64,000 nucleotides of DNA from Chryseobacterium wanjuense (GTDB lineage: Bacteria; Bacteroidota; Bacteroidia; Flavobacteriales; Weeksellaceae), in assembly GCF_900111495.1 (NCBI RefSeq), contig NZ_FOIU01000003.1:1-64000 (forward strand). Reading direction: 5' to 3'. Position 1 is the first letter of the stretch, and each line of letters starts with the position of its first letter. The position numbers and the translations under genes were made by a program. Below, piece after piece: positions 33,853-42,982 of the stretch. The notes under the pieces were generated by a model. That model was not told where the DNA came from. It was given only the letters and a program-made list of their open reading frames with translations, and made no database searches.

Positions 33853-34608
33853 TTAGAATTCTTCCGCTATCATTGACTCTCTTACTCCTGCGGCAGTACT
33901 TCCCATATTAGAAAGCGTACAGGTAAATCTTATAATTACACCTGTAGAACTGTCATAAACATGATATACATTGTATTCATTAGAACCGCCTACAACATTA
34001 GCGGCATTTAAAGCTGTCCATACATTTGGTGTAAATGTGGTTACGTTTCTATCTTGCCAAACGGTACTACCACCCCCTGCTCCTGCATATTCGGTATCCC
34101 AGACATTAAACTGTCTTGCAACACCGGTATTTACTTTGATCTGCCAGTATCCTTGCAAAAATGTTGTGGCATTATATCCTGCATATCTGAAAGAGTAATT
34201 TCCTGATCCTGTTGTAAGTACAACTGCAGAATTGGGGGCAATAAGACGCTGCTTCGTTACAGACACTCCGGAGGATTCTGAGGTTCCTGAAATAACATTT
34301 CCGCTGGCATCGGTTGCAAGTACAGTAGCAGAAGGCAACTGTGTTATTTTCACTCCCGAAACTCCCGTTGTGCGGCTGTTTACCTCAAAGTTATTGGTCG
34401 GAGCGGTTGTTCCTACTCCTAATCTTCCCTGTTGTGTTACAACGACATCATTTGTCTGCTGTGCTACTGTTGGGGCGCCTGTTGCAGGATTATCTTTAGC
34501 CCCATCAATATGAAATTCTGTTTGGGGGTTTGGTGTATTAATACCTATTTGAGCCTGAACGGTGCAAACAAATATAACAGAAGCGAATAAGGAAACTTTT
34601 TTTTTCAT
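33853..34608 (-). CDS. Secreted protein with GINT-type N-terminus
   Basis: This 251-residue protein has a signal peptide MKKKVSLFASVIFVCTVQAQ directly followed by IGINTPNPQTEFHID. A second copy of the pattern, LGVGTTAPTNNFEVNS, comes at about 65. The C-terminal half (about 115-250) looks like a beta-sandwich. This N-terminal motif is common in secreted Flavobacteriia proteins of unknown function and resembles the region after the signal in tail-fibre-like or adhesin-like proteins. No type IX sorting domain is visible. It is one of six intact members in the window. Confidence 0.75.
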   Translation of the reverse strand: MKKKVSLFASVIFVCTVQAQIGINTPNPQTEFHIDGAKDNPATGAPTVAQQTNDVVVTQQGRLGVGTTAPTNNFEVNSRTTGVSGVKITQLPSATVLATDASGNVISGTSESSGVSVTKQRLIAPNSAVVLTTGSGNYSFRYAGYNATTFLQGYWQIKVNTGVARQFNVWDTEYAGAGGGSTVWQDRNVTTFTPNVWTALNAANVVGGSNEYNVYHVYDSSTGVIIRFTCTLSNMGSTAAGVRESMIAEEF

Positions 34609-34893
34609 ATGAATTATTTATAAATTTATTAATTATCAGCTACCTTACATTCATTGTAGATCGATTGGTATGCTATCTCTAACTATTATAATAATACGTT
34701 TATAGTACGTTCCCGCTGTTAGGTACACTATATTTGAAGTATAGAGAAAGTCCATCATTAGGGTCACGCGAACTTCCTGAACTGAAAATGCTGGCTTACT
34801 TTTGTTGTTGGACTTTTGTTCAGATTGTATGCAAGGTAAGCAGCGCAGCCTGTCGGTAAATCTCAAAAAATGTTATTAATATTGACTTAGGTT
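34609..34893. other. Gap between two GINT-type genes
   Basis: A 71-codon minus-strand frame (34651-34866) exists here, but its sequence is not convincingly protein-like and no family is recognised. No terminator or promoter motif stands out. Confidence 0.4.
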
Positions 34894-35616
34894 TTAATAT
34901 GTATTGATCACACAATTCACAAATTCACCGTAGGTAAAATTTAAAATCAATTCATGCATAGCATCTCTATTAGGAGAGGAAAGAACTCCATGAAACCCAA
35001 GAGTTCCAGTTGTTAGAAACGGAGCGTCTACGACTTGCCAAACATTATAGTTGGTTGGAGTAAATGTAAAATTGGATGCGTAACCATTGTTTATCTTCTC
35101 GCCTGTTGTTGGTACTATACCATAACCAATTCTGGCATATCGATAGATGATATTAGAAGTGGGAGGATTGAGTAATCTCATTTCAAAGTTATAACTTATT
35201 CCTGATTGTCTTACTCTGAACTCCAGAAAGCCTCCAACACTAGTTGTTTTTGTTATATCAGGAAGTCCTAAATATCTTAATTTGTCAGTTGTATGCCCTT
35301 GTGTATTTGTGATAACTTGGAGCGATGCCCAAATTGGATTGGCCGGTGTTCCTGTATTTATGGTAAGTCCGGGGGTAATCTGGTCACCACCTATTCCTGC
35401 TGTTGTAGTATTATATATAATAAGGCCAGTGGCAGGGGAAGGAATAGTGGCAGCATCAGTTCTTGAAGAAAGTGCTATTCTAGGTACCAAAACACCCTTG
35501 TTGTTTGATACGATATCCAGCATTGCTGATTGGTTCGGAACTGTAGTATTAATTCCTATTTGAGAGAAAAACAATTGAGTACATAGGAAACATAATAATA
35601 AACTGGTTTTTTTCAT
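34894..35616 (-). CDS. Secreted protein with GINT-type N-terminus
   Basis: This 240-residue protein has a signal peptide ending FFSQ, then IGINTTVPNQSAMLDIVSNN, KGVLVPRIAL and PATGLIIYN. These three motifs in this order are characteristic of the family. The C-terminal part (about 115-240) includes FRVRQSGISYNFEMRLL and TPTNYNVWQVVDAP. The divergent protein at 36207-36926 has the matching FRFSPASYTVPEMRFLS and TAANWNVWQNVAF, so the two are close paralogues. Function unknown; the product is probably exported to the cell surface or medium. Confidence 0.75.
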   Translation of the reverse strand: MKKTSLLLCFLCTQLFFSQIGINTTVPNQSAMLDIVSNNKGVLVPRIALSSRTDAATIPSPATGLIIYNTTTAGIGGDQITPGLTINTGTPANPIWASLQVITNTQGHTTDKLRYLGLPDITKTTSVGGFLEFRVRQSGISYNFEMRLLNPPTSNIIYRYARIGYGIVPTTGEKINNGYASNFTFTPTNYNVWQVVDAPFLTTGTLGFHGVLSSPNRDAMHELILNFTYGEFVNCVINTY

Positions 35617-35917
35617 TATTCTGTATAATTTAGATATGATTTATAAATCTGCTAAGAATATTTTGCTGAATATTTTTGTGTCATTTGCTGTGAATAAGAT
35701 CTCAATAATGATCTACAAACGGTGTAAAAGTAGATCAATAGAGCATCATCCGGAAGACAATACCTTGCTGTTTTCAGGAAAACGACCAACCATAAAAGAC
35801 TTATAAATAAATGTTTTTCAATGATTTAAAAAGATTTTTTTTTTAATTTTATAACAAACCCTTTTTTCAAAGATAAAAAGTTGTTCCGAAATGAATTTTA
35901 ATGTTTAAAAACAGAAA

Positions 35918-35945
35918 CATGGCCAAAGAATCGGCCATGTGAGTT
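35918..35945 (-). terminator. Orphan hairpin terminator
   Basis: CATGGCC (35918-35924) pairs with GGCCATG (35933-35939). On the minus strand TTTCTGTTTTT follows. No minus-strand gene precedes it: the next gene, at 36207, is on the plus strand. It may end an unannotated transcript or be a relic. The rest of 35617-36206 shows nothing else. Confidence 0.5.
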
Positions 35946-36206
35946 AGAGATAGACAAGTTTTTCAACTATCGCCGGCTAAGCAATTAATAACTATAAATT
36001 CAATACTAAAGCCTAAAGTAATATATCAAGAAGTAAATTTTCTAATAAAATCATCTCTCAAAAATAAACTATAAAAGTTTAATATTCAATAATTTACAAT
36101 CACATCTTACCTTATCTTTTTCCTGAAAACGATAAGGCATTTTCTTTTATAATCCCCAATAATATGATACTTTTATCAGATAAAGCATCGATTTAAATTA
36201 AGAAAT

Positions 36207-36926
36207 ATGAGAACACTATTGGCTACGACGCTGCTAAGCTTTGGAAGTTTGGCCTTTGCCCAAGTCGGCATAAACATATCAAATCCACATGCATCTTCTG
36301 CATTAGAAATTAGTTCTGGAAATAAAGGTTTCCTGCCACCAAGAATGACGCTTATCTCTAATACAGATGGCACAACAATCCCTAATCCCGCTACAGGGTT
36401 AACGGTTTATCATAATGGTAATGCAGCCATGGATGCTGGTCTTTATACAAATGTTGGAACACCAATTGCTCCCAACTGGACTCGAGGAGCTATCATAAAC
36501 GAATATCAAGGAAGTTTGATAAAAAAAATCAAGTATGAAGGTACATCTCCTGATGCAACCAAAACTGTTCAGATTGGTCCTGTAGAATTCCGATTCAGTC
36601 CAGCAAGTTATACAGTTCCGGAAATGCGTTTTCTTTCGACACTTACTTCAAATACTTTAGTAAACTATCATTCCGGTCAGTTTGTACACAGCACCGCATC
36701 TCCGCCTACTATTGCTTATCAAAGTCAAAATAGAACATACACTGCAGCCAATTGGAATGTATGGCAAAATGTAGCCTTTCATGCAACAGATGGATTAAAC
36801 ACATTAGAACGTAATGAAATATGGCTGTCGATTCAAAATGACCCTGATGCAATCTATTGTGTAGAATTTGTTATTCTGAACAAAGGAACTTCTAATATCT
36901 ATTCTATAATAGCAACAAGATATTAA
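36207..36926 (+). CDS. Secreted protein with GINT-type N-terminus
   Basis: This 239-residue protein has a signal peptide MRTLLATTLLSFGSLAFAQ, then VGINISNPHASSALEI, SGNKGFLPPRMTL and NPATGLTVYHNG. The order and spacing are the same as in the neighbour at 34894-35616. The C-terminal half aligns with that neighbour (VEFRFSPASYTVPEMRFLS, NWNVWQNVAF). It is transcribed away from the neighbour, so the pair probably arose by inverted duplication. Function unknown. Confidence 0.75.
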   Translation: MRTLLATTLLSFGSLAFAQVGINISNPHASSALEISSGNKGFLPPRMTLISNTDGTTIPNPATGLTVYHNGNAAMDAGLYTNVGTPIAPNWTRGAIINEYQGSLIKKIKYEGTSPDATKTVQIGPVEFRFSPASYTVPEMRFLSTLTSNTLVNYHSGQFVHSTASPPTIAYQSQNRTYTAANWNVWQNVAFHATDGLNTLERNEIWLSIQNDPDAIYCVEFVILNKGTSNIYSIIATRY

Positions 36927-36964
36927 TTATAATCAATAGAGCACCATCAGTATCCGGACGTTTC

Positions 36965-37250
36965 GTCTTATAACTTTATTTTTGAAAAACTTTTGCATTT
37001 TTCGCAATTAGTTTGATTTGACTCATCTTCCGTATGCAAAGTAATAACAGTGCGACATCCCCAATTAGTCAAGGGCGAAACATCTTCGTGTATACTCCAG
37101 CTAAATGTATTTTTTTTGCATTTTTGACTAATATGTTCAGCCATAGAATTATATATTTTGGCCAGTATTCTTTCACATAAGGGATTGAACTGGATTTTGT
37201 AGGGTTATGATCATACAAATGAAGATAGGTATGGGGAAATGCAAAATTTT
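36965..37250 (-). pseudogene. Possible decayed gene, unidentified
   Basis: The minus strand carries coding-like stretches in two frames. FPHTYLHLYDHNPTKSSSIP with YVKEYWPK continues, after a one-base shift near 37150, as IYNSMAEHISQKCKKNTFSW, SIHEDVSPLTNWG and CRTVITLHTEDESNQTNC, with a stop near 36970. Four cysteines in the tail (including CEKC) could bind metal. I do not recognise the family. Confidence 0.35.
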
Positions 37251-37262
37251 TTATTTCAGCTC

Positions 37263-37388
37263 TGTTGAATGTATCAAAAAATAGAATATCCTTTGTTTGC
37301 TAGTTGATCTAATTTATTTGTTTAAAGTGGGAGAATTGACATTTTTATACAAACATGATCTGGTACATTTAATTATATCGTTGTCTAA
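37263..37388. repeat. MITE-like inverted-repeat element, copy 2
   Basis: Left arm TTGAATGTATCA (37265-37276) and right arm TGGTACATTTAATTATAT (37361-37378). The interior matches copy 3 (53707-53834) over most of its length: AAAAAATAGAA, TTTATTTG, then GAGAATTGACATTTTTATA and CATGATCTGGTACATT. The shared size of about 120-130 bp and the lack of coding capacity fit a small non-autonomous element. Confidence 0.65.
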
Positions 37389-37501
37389 AGTAAGATGAAA
37401 ATAGTTTTTACCTTATAAACACTAATAAGTCATGAGAAAAAATTCTGCACGGCTTATTTTATGAATCTAACTAATTTTTTTTGGGATAAACTGTCGATTT
37501 A

Positions 37502-38326
37502 CTATTTCAAATATTTCTCTTTCAAAACTGTAATCTCTCTTGGTCCGATCCCCATTTCGACCTGAAAAAAATTTTCTACACTTCCATATTTTTTGTTAAT
37601 CGCTGCGAAAAAGTTTCTTATTAATTCAGGTCTCAGTTCCATTTGCTGTTTGATTTCTGTTTCTGTCATTCCCGACATTTTGGATAGTCCGGAATACATG
37701 GTTTTCATAGTCGGATTTTTGGCTAAATAAAAATTAGAAGCGACATAATCGTTTTCAATCATATCTTGTGGAACCCCCAGAACTTTCAAAAATAAAGCGG
37801 ACGCCATCCCTGTTCTGTCTCGACCGCCCGTACAATGAAAAAGTAATGCTTCATCGGGTTTTAACGTTAATAATTGAACAAATAAAGATCTGTATCTTTC
37901 CCCGAAATATGGAATTCCGCCATCGCCATACATATCAAAAAGGAAGTTTTTGTCTTTCAGTAATTTTGCCATATCCTGAGCAGTCGGAAGATTATTACTA
38001 CCTGCCGGACAAAGAATATAGCTTGTATTTTCCGGAAGCCTGTCCTGTGCTTTTTTGGCTTCTTTAACCCCTCTGAAATCTACAACAGTAACGATTTTTT
38101 TAGCCTTAAAGGTTTTTAAATCTTTATCAGTAAGCTTGTCAATGGCATCACTTCTGAAAACTTTCCCCAAAGCCACTTCTTTTCCATCAGTTGTTTTATA
38201 GCCTCCCGTATCTCTGAAATTATATGCCCCTTCCATTTTTACCACTCTGCGAAGACTGTCTTTAATTTGTGCATTTGCTGTTGCTCCAAAAGCGGCAATT
38301 GCCAATGCTAATACTATTTTTTTCAT
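37502..38326 (-). CDS. Secreted tyrosine-protein phosphatase
   Basis: This 274-residue protein has a signal peptide MKKIVLALAIAAFGATANAQ. Its phosphatase domain carries NFRDTGGYKTTDGKEVALGK, FRSDAIDKL, VVDFRGVKEA and the active-site loop LLFHCTGGRDRTGMASALFL. That loop has the C-x5-R signature (C then TGGRD then R) of the Tyr_phosphatase3/LipA-like family. It hydrolyses phosphotyrosine or phosphoinositide-like esters outside the cytoplasm. It lies 10 nt after the TonB receptor gene on the same strand, so the enzyme and receptor probably form a phosphorylated-nutrient uptake pair (inference). Confidence 0.9.
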   Translation of the reverse strand: MKKIVLALAIAAFGATANAQIKDSLRRVVKMEGAYNFRDTGGYKTTDGKEVALGKVFRSDAIDKLTDKDLKTFKAKKIVTVVDFRGVKEAKKAQDRLPENTSYILCPAGSNNLPTAQDMAKLLKDKNFLFDMYGDGGIPYFGERYRSLFVQLLTLKPDEALLFHCTGGRDRTGMASALFLKVLGVPQDMIENDYVASNFYLAKNPTMKTMYSGLSKMSGMTETEIKQQMELRPELIRNFFAAINKKYGSVENFFQVEMGIGPREITVLKEKYLK

Positions 38327-38336
38327 AAATAAAATT

Positions 38337-41249
38337 TTAAAATATTTGCCAACGAACCCCCATTTGCCCTCTGCTTCCGTACCATTCGTTTGATGTTATT
38401 CTTTTTTTGTTGTCGCCCATATAAAGTCTTAAACTTTCGTTGCTCAGGTTGTTTAACTCAATGAATAATTTCACTTTTTTGCTGATGTCATAACTTGCCG
38501 AAAAATCGATTGTAAAATTTTTATCAGACCAGATATAATAATTAGGACCTAAATTTTGATTAATTGTTTCCACAGATTTTCCTCTGTAATTTCCTGCAAG
38601 TCGTACCATTACTTTATTGCTTTCATAATAAAGAATCGCGTTGAAAAGATTTTTAGACTGATTCGGAAGCGTGGTTTTATCAAAATACTGAACTCCATTT
38701 GCTGTTCTCGGAACATCAACGCTTGAATCGATGAATGTATAATTAAATTCAACTCCAAAACCGCTCCAGAATCCCGGTAAAAAATCAAGACGTTTATTGA
38801 TCCCCATCTCAAATCCTAACAAATTGGAATCCTGAAGATTTTTCGCTTGGGTGACCATATAATCGGTTCCGTTAAGATTCATCATAGAGGTATCTGAAAA
38901 TACAATGTCTGAGATTTTTTTGTAAAAGACACCTCCTGAAAGAATACCTATATTGTTGAAATAATATTCACCCATCATGTCAAAATTATGACTGAAAGTC
39001 GGCTGCAGATCAGGATTTCCCCTTGTAATTTTGTTCGGGTTTGAAGTATTGTCAATGCTCGATCCCGGAGACATATCTCCGAAATTCGGTCTGATGAATG
39101 ATCTGGTATAAGCAAACCTTACATTTGCTTTTGGTGAAAAATTATACCGTAAATGAAGCATCGGAAGAAAAGCATTATAGTTACTTTCCACAATAGATTC
39201 ACTGATTACTGTTGCGGCGGGAGTTCCTGATTTGGTTGCTTTTGCTCCGTTTAAAGTTAATCTTGTGGTTTCATTTCTGAAACCTCCGATGATTTTGAAC
39301 TTATCGCTTGCTTTGATTTCAGCCATTGCGTACGCTGCAAAGACATTTTCTTCTCCTGTGTAAACACTTGTTGCATTGGTTTCTGCATTTGAAAAATCTT
39401 TAAAACCATTCTTCTGCAAAAATTCTGGAGAATACATCTGAAAAAGCTGATCTTTTGTCGGCGGATTCATGATGTACTGGCTGTAATCTCCATTCATACC
39501 ATTGAGGAAAGTGGTTCCTTTTGGTGGCTCATTTGTTGTTAATTGAGACAACGTCAGCAAAGCTGGAGAATTCGGAATTCCTAAAGATGCATTTGGAAGG
39601 AAAACTGCGGTGTATCCATACGTACTGTTTCTGTCTTTTTCACGGTATTTTGCTCCAATTTTTAATGAAATATTCGGATTTATATCATATTTTAAATTAA
39701 CTCTGGCGATTTTATCTCTTTCATTATTGTCCAATTTTGCAATAACCAATTGAGAAAGCAATAATTTATTTGCACCCATCACTTCATTCGGATTGGCTGC
39801 ATCAGAGCTGTAATCCAGGTACTCACCTCCTATTCCATTGGGTGAATCGAAGCCCCAATATCGTTTTCCGTCGTTTGATAAATTGGCAAATCCTCCCGTT
39901 ATTTTTTGTCTGAAAGTCGCAATCGGAAGTCCTTTAATATCATTAGTCGGCGGGGTATCAAGAAAATATTTTGCCTGATAATCGCTTAGCATCCAGTCGA
40001 TATTTAATTTTGAAGACAAGCTGTGTTCACCGCCCAATTCCATTCCGTATAATTCTGTCTGATAGTGAGAATACCTAAAATTGTACTGATAACGGCTGTT
40101 GGTATAATCTACATAAGATTCGTAAACAGGACGAATATCATCAAACTTATTAAACATTCCACGGAAATAAATTTTATTATTGGCATTAAATTTATATTCC
40201 AGTCCACCATTCAGACCGATCGTTCTTCTCGTTCCCATATATCGTTTCATCATGATCGTGCTGATGGATTTTTTCTGATCATCATTTGCTAAGCCCGTAT
40301 TGTAAGTCACATCAAATGAATCTGCTCCCCATTGTCTGTCCCAAATTGCACCGGAAAGAATCACTCCCAATTTATTTTTGAAAAAACGGTCTCCGTAAAC
40401 AATTGAGCCATTATACGTTGCATTTTGAGAGAAAGTATTATACCCTCCCGCGCCACTTATACTTAATGTTTTCTTTGCAGGAGCAGTTCTTGTAATAAAA
40501 TTGATACTTCCACCGATCGCATCACCGTCCATATCAGGTGTAACGGCTTTTGAAACCTGCACAAACTGAATCAGTTCGGAAGGAATAACATCCAAAACAA
40601 AAGATCTGTTTCCTAAAACATTCGCGCTGGGAAGACGATTTCCGTTGAACAATGCAGAAGTCCAGGAAAAAGGAGTTCCGCGAACGGTCGCCTGATCTGC
40701 TTCACCGTGATACCTTGCAACAGCCACTCCCTGAACTCTTTGTACAGCTTCTGCAGCATTTCTGTCCGGAAGTTTTCCAATCGCATCGGCAGCAATAACT
40801 TCCATGATAGCATTATTATTTTTCTTGATTTCATAAGCTTTGGCCTGTGTTAAAGCATTAGGCTTTGAAATCACGACCTGCTCAATATCTTTTACTTTAT
40901 CCTTGTTTTTCTTTTCTTCGGGAGCAATAGTGATATAACCGATATCGTTGGTTCCTTCTTTTATTGTGACCGGGAAGATTTTCGTTTCATAGCCGATATA
41001 TTCAACTTTGATGTTTATTTCGCCTAATTGGGGTGAAAGAAGATTAAAATCTCCGTCTAATGATGAAACAGCTTTAGCCTCGGCATCTACAATCGAAATA
41101 TTAGCTCCCGGAAGCGCTCCGTTTGTTTTGCCGACCACAGTACCTTTAATAGTCTGTGCATGAATGGTTCCAAAAGAAGCCATCAGGAAAAATGCAGAAA
41201 TCTGTATGATTCGAGATTTTTGTTTTGAAAAACCAATAGAATTATTCAT
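38337..41249 (-). CDS. TonB-dependent receptor with carboxypeptidase-like domain
   Basis: This 970-residue outer-membrane receptor has a signal sequence (ISAFFLMASFGTIHAQ), then a carboxypeptidase D-regulatory-like domain (about 33-115; IKGTVVGKTNGALPGANISI). The plug follows (NNNAIMEVIAADAIGKLPDR, AAEAVQRVQGVAVARYHGE, VRGTPFSWTSALFNGNRLPS) and then a 22-strand barrel ending SRGQMGVRWQIF with the terminal aromatic. The family imports siderophores, sugars and other bulky nutrients. The secreted phosphatase downstream and a membrane AraC regulator upstream suggest the substrate is released by, or contains, a phosphate ester. No SusD partner is present. Confidence 0.93.
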   Translation of the reverse strand: MNNSIGFSKQKSRIIQISAFFLMASFGTIHAQTIKGTVVGKTNGALPGANISIVDAEAKAVSSLDGDFNLLSPQLGEINIKVEYIGYETKIFPVTIKEGTNDIGYITIAPEEKKNKDKVKDIEQVVISKPNALTQAKAYEIKKNNNAIMEVIAADAIGKLPDRNAAEAVQRVQGVAVARYHGEADQATVRGTPFSWTSALFNGNRLPSANVLGNRSFVLDVIPSELIQFVQVSKAVTPDMDGDAIGGSINFITRTAPAKKTLSISGAGGYNTFSQNATYNGSIVYGDRFFKNKLGVILSGAIWDRQWGADSFDVTYNTGLANDDQKKSISTIMMKRYMGTRRTIGLNGGLEYKFNANNKIYFRGMFNKFDDIRPVYESYVDYTNSRYQYNFRYSHYQTELYGMELGGEHSLSSKLNIDWMLSDYQAKYFLDTPPTNDIKGLPIATFRQKITGGFANLSNDGKRYWGFDSPNGIGGEYLDYSSDAANPNEVMGANKLLLSQLVIAKLDNNERDKIARVNLKYDINPNISLKIGAKYREKDRNSTYGYTAVFLPNASLGIPNSPALLTLSQLTTNEPPKGTTFLNGMNGDYSQYIMNPPTKDQLFQMYSPEFLQKNGFKDFSNAETNATSVYTGEENVFAAYAMAEIKASDKFKIIGGFRNETTRLTLNGAKATKSGTPAATVISESIVESNYNAFLPMLHLRYNFSPKANVRFAYTRSFIRPNFGDMSPGSSIDNTSNPNKITRGNPDLQPTFSHNFDMMGEYYFNNIGILSGGVFYKKISDIVFSDTSMMNLNGTDYMVTQAKNLQDSNLLGFEMGINKRLDFLPGFWSGFGVEFNYTFIDSSVDVPRTANGVQYFDKTTLPNQSKNLFNAILYYESNKVMVRLAGNYRGKSVETINQNLGPNYYIWSDKNFTIDFSASYDISKKVKLFIELNNLSNESLRLYMGDNKKRITSNEWYGSRGQMGVRWQIF

Positions 41250-41508
41250 AGGAATTTTTTTATGGCAAAATTGGGTGAATCGAAATCCACATTCGTCCAG
41301 AAGAAAAAACCATATTCAGACAACGTATCACTCGTTGGATCGGTACTATTAAACCATTAATTTTCAGCAATTTAAAATAATTAAATTATTTGTTATTTAT
41401 TTATGAACCCAATATTAAATCGGAAATTCATTTTTTAATAGATAAATAATAGACTCCTGAATGATACAATGAAGATTTTGCATTTATTTTGTGGAAACAT
41501 AAGGAAGG

Positions 41509-42666
41509 ATGCAATATATAGTTATCATTGGGGCTTTTCAAGCGTTGGTGGCGCTTTGGCTTTTACAGTTCAGAGAGAGAAAATCACCCTCAAATTACTT
41601 GTTTATCTGTCTGCTTTCTGCGATTGCTGTTCATCTCATTATCAAGTTTGTTATTTTTAATTTTATTCCTGACAAAAGTATCAGACAGCAGATGAATACT
41701 TTTATTGGTGCGTCTTATGGCCCGTTGATCTATCTGTATGCTTTAAGTAAAACAAAAAAAGAATTTTCCGTTACGAGTAAATGGTATGCTTTTATTCCAC
41801 TATTTATTTTGATGATCGGTTATTTGACGGTTTCCTGTGTATTTTTTGTACTCAATCATGTTGATCAGAAACTGCTTGACCTTTACAATGATTTCAGTTT
41901 GATCGTTCTTTTTACGGTTAACTTATACTATCCTTTAAAAAGCATTGTCATCATTAATAAAAATCAATTTAAAACCCTTGAAAAGACTGAATACAATGCA
42001 ATTGCACGAATTTCTCACTGTATTCTTTTTATGGAATGCGGAGTGATAATTTCAAAAACATTGCTTTATCTTTATCCTGAAGAATCTCAGCTCATTAATA
42101 TTTCGATAAGAACAGTAGCTTACTTTCTATTGCTGGTGATCTGTCTTATAATTGTGAGAAAAAGCCTTACAACGGAAATCAGCCATTTTCAGGAAATCAG
42201 TTCTCAACATAATTTCAAAATCCCTGTTAATCAATATTTTGATAAAGAAAAGCCATCATTAAATACAGTTGATTATGAAATAAAATTCAGTGAACTTTGG
42301 CAGAAAATGGATCAGTCTGTGAGGCAAAAACAGTTGTACAGAGACTGTGACCTGAATCTGGATCAATTGGCGTTAAAAACTGAGATCAACAAGTACCAAA
42401 TAAGCGAAATGCTGAATGGGTACAAGCACAAGCCTTTTTATCGCTACATCAACGAATACCGAATTGAATATTTTAAAAATATGGTTGAAAAAGCCATCCA
42501 GGAAAATAGAAATATTAATTTTTTATCGTTTGCTTATGAAGCCGGATTTAAATCAAAATCTTCATTTAACCGTTATTTTAAGGACATAATCGGTAAAACC
42601 CCTTCTGAATATTATAAAAACTTAATTACTATAAACAAGCAACAGACTTTTGAAATCAATATTTAA
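41509..42666 (+). CDS. Membrane-bound AraC-family regulator
   Basis: This 385-residue protein has about seven transmembrane helices in residues 1-222 and a cytoplasmic AraC domain (about 275-375). The first motif is CDLNLDQLALKTEINKYQIS. The second is INFLSFAYEAGFKSKSSFNR, then YFKDIIGKTPSEYYK. This fusion is common in Flavobacteriia and probably couples a membrane or envelope signal to transcription. It is divergent from the TonB receptor/phosphatase genes (260 bp apart) and likely regulates them. Repeat copy C begins 39 nt after its stop. Confidence 0.9.
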   Translation: MQYIVIIGAFQALVALWLLQFRERKSPSNYLFICLLSAIAVHLIIKFVIFNFIPDKSIRQQMNTFIGASYGPLIYLYALSKTKKEFSVTSKWYAFIPLFILMIGYLTVSCVFFVLNHVDQKLLDLYNDFSLIVLFTVNLYYPLKSIVIINKNQFKTLEKTEYNAIARISHCILFMECGVIISKTLLYLYPEESQLINISIRTVAYFLLLVICLIIVRKSLTTEISHFQEISSQHNFKIPVNQYFDKEKPSLNTVDYEIKFSELWQKMDQSVRQKQLYRDCDLNLDQLALKTEINKYQISEMLNGYKHKPFYRYINEYRIEYFKNMVEKAIQENRNINFLSFAYEAGFKSKSSFNRYFKDIIGKTPSEYYKNLITINKQQTFEINI

Positions 42667-42704
42667 AGTTGGAGACTTGTTATTTAATATCTGAAATTTG
42701 AGAA

Positions 42705-42758
42705 ATTCTCTCTAAATCTTCAACCAAATATTTCGATATTTCTTCGTTTAGGGGTACA
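42705..42758 (+). repeat. 54-nt dispersed repeat, copy C
   Basis: This copy aligns without gaps to copy B with about 6 differences in 54 positions and ends in GGGTACA. A hairpin of unrelated sequence follows after 11 nt. As with copy B, it lies just after a plus-strand AraC gene and before a minus-strand alpha/beta hydrolase. Confidence 0.7.
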
Positions 42759-42769
42759 GAGGAAAAATA

Positions 42770-42802
42770 GCGCCAACAAAAGACAGTTGGTGCCATTTTA
42801 AT
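42770..42802 (+). terminator. Hairpin and T-rich tail after repeat copy C
   Basis: GCGCCAAC (42770-42777) pairs with GTTGGTGC (42786-42793) with one G-T pair and an 8-nt loop. CATTTTAATTTT follows. It could terminate the AraC gene ending at 42666. Confidence 0.55.
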
Positions 42803-42861
42803 TTTAATTGAATAAACATTAAAAACAGTATGATAATGCACAGTTTTCTAATCATTTTGTT

Positions 42862-42934
42862 ACTTTTAAAAATTACCTATAACGTTTAGGCTTGACGAAA
42901 GCGGGTAATTGAAGTTGATATTTACACTAATGTA
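42862..42934. repeat. Boundary-like motif, copy 2
   Basis: This segment opens ACTTTTAAAAATTACCTATA followed by ACGTT and closes TTACACTAATGTA. The opening and closing motifs resemble those of 33405-33477, while the middle (GGCTTGACGAAAGCGGG) differs. It lies just past the 3' end of the alpha/beta hydrolase at 42983. A cassette-border role is speculation. Confidence 0.3.
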
Positions 42935-42982
42935 TAAAAGCTTAATAAAATTTCTAACCTTGAACCCTGTACAAATCGCAAC

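Larger units (their letters stand above)
42680..42805 (-). pseudogene. Serine recombinase 3'-end remnant (copy C)
   Basis: One minus-strand frame reads APTVFCWRYFSSVPLNEEIS, then KYLVEDLERISQISDIK and a stop at 42680. The tail matches the recombinase remnant at 31500 (VPITEEISKHLVEDLERIS). Only this last part of the gene remains. Confidence 0.6.

Noticed and set aside
34651..34866. Minus-strand ORF of 71 codons between two GINT-type genes.
   Set aside because: It does not look protein-like and matches no family I know; likely chance.
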